Source: Arthrobacter sp. ISL-95 (GTDB lineage: Bacteria > Actinomycetota > Actinomycetes > Actinomycetales > Micrococcaceae). From it: 35,125 nucleotides of DNA. Shown here in pieces: positions 31,925 through 35,125 of this stretch. The notes under the pieces were generated by a model. It made no database searches. It was not told the origin of the DNA and saw nothing but the letters and a program-made list of their open reading frames with translations. The DNA lies in assembly GCF_018613695.1 (NCBI RefSeq), contig NZ_JAGGPR010000021.1, positions 1-35,125 on the forward strand, in the 5' to 3' direction. Within the stretch, counting starts at the first letter, position 1. The number at the start of each line of letters is the position of its first letter. Both the position numbers and the translations under genes were made by a program.

Positions 31925-33325
31925 CTATGGGCGATCGATTCCTCTGAAGGTCTCGAGCACATTGATGGCGTGCGTGGTCGGGTCGTAGGGCATCTTGCCG
32001 ATGCCCTACGTGGTGGGGATGGTGGTCACCGGTTCCCGCAATTCATCGCTGTTGCCTGATGCGAGGGCGAGGAGGGCGTCCCGATCGAAGGTGTCGCGGA
32101 GAACTTGCTCCCCACTGGCATCACGCCGAATCTGGCCGACGATGCCGTACATCTCCGTGCCGTGGACGGCATGCGCTCCTTCGACGGAGCCGACGGCAAG
32201 CAAGTGTGCGCTTCCTCCGGCCGCAGGGTGCGCGAGCGCGCCGCGGGCCTGGGGCAGGGTGAAGGAGAAGTCGGTGAGCAAGGCTCCACGGACCTCAACG
32301 GGGGTGCGGCCGTCGACGTCGTACGCGGGGATGAGGTTCCGGGTAGCGAATTCTTCGACCAGGCTTTCGGTGCTGCCGGGATCGAAATCCTCTGTCCTGT
32401 GCGGGACCCACCAGCCGGTCTCGTGAGTTGTGCTGATGAAGAGAATGTCGACGTCGCGGCGTCGCCCGGACTCGAGGACTGTCATCGGATGATCTGCGAG
32501 GACGCCGTTGGGCTGTTTCCGGTCATCGACAATGGCGATGACCTCATTGTCCACGCCGTGGGCTGCGCCAGGGTCCGACGATTGCGTCTTGCTCATCGTC
32601 TCGGGGAGGAGCTCTGCGTCGATGTTCAGCAGCTGCTCGGGAGCGTCCTGGATCCCGAGTGCGGTGAGGACCGCCAGCGCGCGCTCTTCTGCCCCCCAGG
32701 CCGGCACCAAGCGTGAGGGCATGCCCGAGAAAGCGGCGATGTGGTGGTACAGCCCGTCGGTCGAAGGTGGGCCGAGCAGGGCAACGCGGAGAAGGCCCCG
32801 GCACTGTGGCCTGTGAGAGTGACGTTGTCCGGCTCGCCGCCGAAGCGGGCGATGTTTTCTCGTAGCCACCGGAGGGCGGTGATGATGTCTTGCAGGCCGA
32901 GGTTTGTGGCTTCCTCGAGATCACCGCCGTATTGCGAGAGGGAGAGCGTTCGGGCGGGCCGAGCCGGTAGTTCAGCGACACCCCGAGGCGCGACCGGTCG
33001 CGGCGAGTCCGGACGCGTTCGAAGTGGTCTGGGTGTTCGCGCCTAGCATCCAACCGCCGCCAAAGATATAGACGATAACAGGCAGGGGCGCGTCCGCGGC
33101 GTCTTCGGGGCGCCCAGACGTTGAGGTTCAGTCAATCCTCACTGAAGCCGTTGTCGGCTTCGAGCCAACTTGTCTCCCCAACTTGGAGCGGGGCGGGTCC
33201 CTTCTGGTCGTACGGCAGGTCAGGGTTGAAGGGAAGCAGGGTGGGTCGGCGGAATCGTTCGGCGGTGGCGAAGGACCAAGCCAAGAGCCTACGGCGTGCT
33301 GCTCCGCGGGGGCAGAGTTGGTCAT
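31925..33325 (-). pseudogene. Carboxylesterase type B pseudogene, tandem copy of the neighbouring esterase
   Basis: The DNA follows the intact esterase at 33359-34798 from start to end. The start at 33325 (MTNSAPAEQHAVGSWLG, with a CTGGAG ribosome site) is followed by a frameshift, a TGA in place of the cysteine codon in EDCLNLNVW, and further shifts across the region of the active-site serine. The C-terminal half is still readable (LESGRRRDVDILFISTTHE, HAVHGTEMYGIVGQ), but a TAG replaces the lysine codon after TTIPTT, and the last 27 codons resume beyond it to a TAG at 31925-31927. It cannot give an active esterase. It lies 33 bases downstream of its twin in the same direction, so it arose by tandem duplication followed by decay. 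Confidence 0.85.
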
Positions 33326-33358
33326 GGTGAATTCTCCAGTGTCAGGTGGTTGATCGGG

Positions 33359-34798
33359 TTATGGGCGTTCGATGCCATTGAATAGCTCGAGCACGGTTTC
33401 CGCGTGGGTGGTCGGGTCGTAGGTCAGGTTGCCAATGCCCTTCGCTGTGGGAGTGGTGGTCACTGGCGCCCACAGTTGGTCGGTGTTGCCTGATGCGAAG
33501 GCCAGGAGGGCGTCGCGGACGAAGGTGTCGCGAACGATCTGCTCGTCGCTGGCGCGGGGGCGTTCCTGTCCGACAATGCCGTACATTTCGGTGCCGTGGA
33601 CAGCCGGGGCTCCCTCGGCGGAACCGATCACGAGGCGGTGTGTGGTGCCGCCAGCGGCACTGTGTGCGAGGGCTGCGCGTGTGACGGGAAGGGTGAAGAT
33701 GTAGTCAGTGAAGAGGTCAGCACGCACTTGGGCGGTGCTGCGGCCGTTGATGCTGTAGGCGTCGACGATACGCTTTGCCCAGCTTCGAGGGATGCGGGAC
33801 TTGAGGACGAGTTCGTCGATCAGGTGGTCAAGGCTGCCGGGGTCGAAACCGGCGATTTTGTTGATGACCCAGTAGTCGACTTCTTCGGTGGCTGAGCTGA
33901 GGAGGATGTCGATGTCGCGGCGCCGGCCGGATTCGACCACGGAAAAGGGATGCCCGATGAGGACTCCGCCGGGCTGGGCGTGGTCATCGACGATGCCCAG
34001 CGTGGTGTTGTCGACACTGTTCCGTTCACCGAGCTCACGGGGACTGACCTTGGCCAGGCTGGCGGCAAGCAGTTGCGCGTCGACGTGCAGGAGTTCTTCG
34101 GGCGCGTGCTGGAGGTTGAGTTCGCGCAGCAGTCTTTCTGCGAGTTCTTCGGCCCACCAAGCGGGAACGGTGCGTGAGGTGGCGCCGGAGAACGAAGCGA
34201 TGTGTTGGTATAGGCCGTCAGCTGCGGGGGCGGCTAAAAGCGCGATGGAGGACATCGATCCGGCGCTGTGCCCGGTGACGGTGACATTACCCGGGTCGCC
34301 GCCGAAGCGGGCGATGTTCTCCTGCACCCACCGCAGTGCGGTGATGATATCTTGCAAGCCCAGGTTCGTCGCCTCTTCAAGTGCGCCGCCGTACTGCGAG
34401 AGGGACAGCCACCCGAACGGGCCGAGCCGGTAGTTGAGAGACACCCCGATGGCGCGTCCGGTCGCGGCGAGTCCGGACGCGTTCGATGTAGTCTGCGTGT
34501 TCGCCCCAAGCTCGAACCCGCCGCCGAAGATGTAGACGATCACGGGCAGCGGTTCATCGTCGGCGTTTTCGGGCGCCCAGACGTTGAGGTTCAGACAGTC
34601 CTCGCTGAAGCCGTTGTCGGCTTCGAGCCAACTGGTTTCCCCAGCTTGGAGCGGGGCGGGGCCTTTCTGGTCGTAGGGCAGGTCGGGGTTGAAGGGAAGC
34701 AGGGTGGGGCGGCGGAAGCGTTCGGCGGTGGCGTAGGGAATACCCAGCCAGGAGCAAACTGCGTGTTCATTCCTAAGGGTGCCGATGGTGTCGGTCAT
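33359..34798 (-). CDS. Carboxylesterase/lipase, type B (alpha/beta hydrolase)
   Basis: The 479-residue enzyme hydrolyses carboxylic esters. It has the type-B features EDCLNLNVWAPE (66-77), an oxyanion-hole FGGGFELG (91-98, where most members have HGGGF), GVSLNYRLGPFGWLS, NLGLQDIITALRWVQENIARFGGDP and the nucleophile Ser178 in TGHSAGS, where most have GESAG. The acid is probably in SSATEEVDYW and the histidine is His401 in AVHGTEMYG. Length is slightly below the usual 500. No signal peptide is seen, so it is cytoplasmic. ATG 34798 has AAAGGA 7 bases upstream. It lies in tandem with a decayed copy downstream and just after the rarA fragment. Substrates could be carbamate, pyrethroid or simple esters; none can be named. 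Confidence 0.9.
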   Translation of the reverse strand: MTDTIGTLRNEHAVCSWLGIPYATAERFRRPTLLPFNPDLPYDQKGPAPLQAGETSWLEADNGFSEDCLNLNVWAPENADDEPLPVIVYIFGGGFELGANTQTTSNASGLAATGRAIGVSLNYRLGPFGWLSLSQYGGALEEATNLGLQDIITALRWVQENIARFGGDPGNVTVTGHSAGSMSSIALLAAPAADGLYQHIASFSGATSRTVPAWWAEELAERLLRELNLQHAPEELLHVDAQLLAASLAKVSPRELGERNSVDNTTLGIVDDHAQPGGVLIGHPFSVVESGRRRDIDILLSSATEEVDYWVINKIAGFDPGSLDHLIDELVLKSRIPRSWAKRIVDAYSINGRSTAQVRADLFTDYIFTLPVTRAALAHSAAGGTTHRLVIGSAEGAPAVHGTEMYGIVGQERPRASDEQIVRDTFVRDALLAFASGNTDQLWAPVTTTPTAKGIGNLTYDPTTHAETVLELFNGIERP

Positions 34799-34844
34799 AG
34801 GTGAGTCCTTTCCCGGAGCTCAGTCGGTTCCCGGGGTTGTAGAG

Positions 34845-35125
34845 TTATCGGCGGTAGAAGCGCCTGGGGGCGGTGCGTTGTTGCGCCCACAGCTTGAGGC
34901 GTTCGGCGATGGCGCGTTCGTATCCGTTGGCGGTCGGTTCGCAGAAGGTCTGTCGGGGTATGCCATGGGGGGAAATAGTCGGCACCGGAGAACCCGGCGC
35001 CGGTGTCGGGGTCGTACTGGTAGCCCTTGCCGTAGCCGAGGTCCTTCATCTGCACCGCGGCAGCGAGCGTGGCTGAGTCAACGGGTTCTTCCAGGTGCTG
35101 TACCTGTTCGATCATGTTCAGCAGG
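34845..35125 (-). pseudogene. rarA: C-terminal part of RarA/MgsA-like AAA+ protein, frameshifted, cut by window edge
   Basis: Minus-strand frames give MKDLGYGKGYQYDPDTGAGF and then, after a shift near 34965, TFCEPTANGYERAIAERLKL ending in TAA at 34847-34845. This is the C-terminal domain of replication-associated recombination protein A, a DnaX-clamp-loader-like ATPase acting at stalled forks (usual words LGYGKGY.Y, YEPT..G.E..I.ERL). Its N-terminus lies outside the window. The frameshift and the disturbed sequence before MKDLGYG suggest a broken extra copy rather than the housekeeping gene, but a sequencing error cannot be excluded. Confidence 0.55.

Overview
The window looks like an accessory region of a high-GC actinobacterium, most likely a Micrococcaceae/Arthrobacter-type soil bacterium. 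This is inferred from the high GC, GTG/TTG starts, purine-rich Shine-Dalgarno sequences, a paired high-GC sugar ABC/LacI locus and actinobacterial-style FadB, ETF and esterase sequences; no rRNA or other marker is present to prove it. It is a mosaic of two working metabolic blocks and one decaying tail, with transposase scars at the seams.

Region 1 (about 1-19,070) is a CoA-dependent catabolic island, almost all on the minus strand. After the end of an esterase gene and an ISL3-like transposase scar come a plus-strand nitronate-monooxygenase-like flavoenzyme and a truncated crotonase. The minus-strand genes are a D-2-hydroxyacid dehydrogenase, an SDR, a family III CoA-transferase, a citryl-CoA-lyase-type enzyme, a cytochrome-b561-like membrane protein, ETF alpha and beta, a PaaG-like crotonase, a thiolase, an aldo/keto reductase, an internally deleted thiolase, a TetR regulator and a fused FadB. 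Together they suggest activation of an unknown acid with CoA, beta-oxidation-type steps and C-C cleavage, with electrons passed through a dedicated ETF and perhaps the adjacent cytochrome b. No acyl-CoA dehydrogenase and no ETF-quinone oxidoreductase lie in the window. A 17-bp palindrome (TAGTTGTTGAACAACTA) upstream of etfB recurs nearly unchanged upstream of fadB and as a long half-match upstream of the SDR gene, which points to a common regulator, possibly the local TetR.

Region 2 (about 19,640-29,250) is a plus-strand alpha-galactoside utilisation locus: a GH36 alpha-galactosidase, a sugar-binding lipoprotein, two ABC permeases, a LacI repressor, then a large secreted glycoside hydrolase with C-terminal carbohydrate-binding-like domains. 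No ATPase gene is present, so the transporter presumably uses a shared one. A LacI-type operator (TGAAACCGCTATCA and variants) occurs at the alpha-galactosidase promoter, again inside the first codons of that gene, and upstream of the secreted hydrolase, tying both to one regulon.

Region 3 (about 29,250-35,125) is a scrapyard around a few intact genes. It holds fragments of an AAA+ transposition ATPase, an orphan C-terminus of a carbohydrate-binding module, a second intact LacI regulator with its own palindrome, a LuxR-type HTH fragment and a Tn3-family transposase fragment. Then come two tandem type-B carboxylesterase genes, of which the downstream copy is a pseudogene and the upstream one intact, and finally a frameshifted C-terminus of rarA cut by the window edge. 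No tRNA, rRNA or CRISPR array was recognised.
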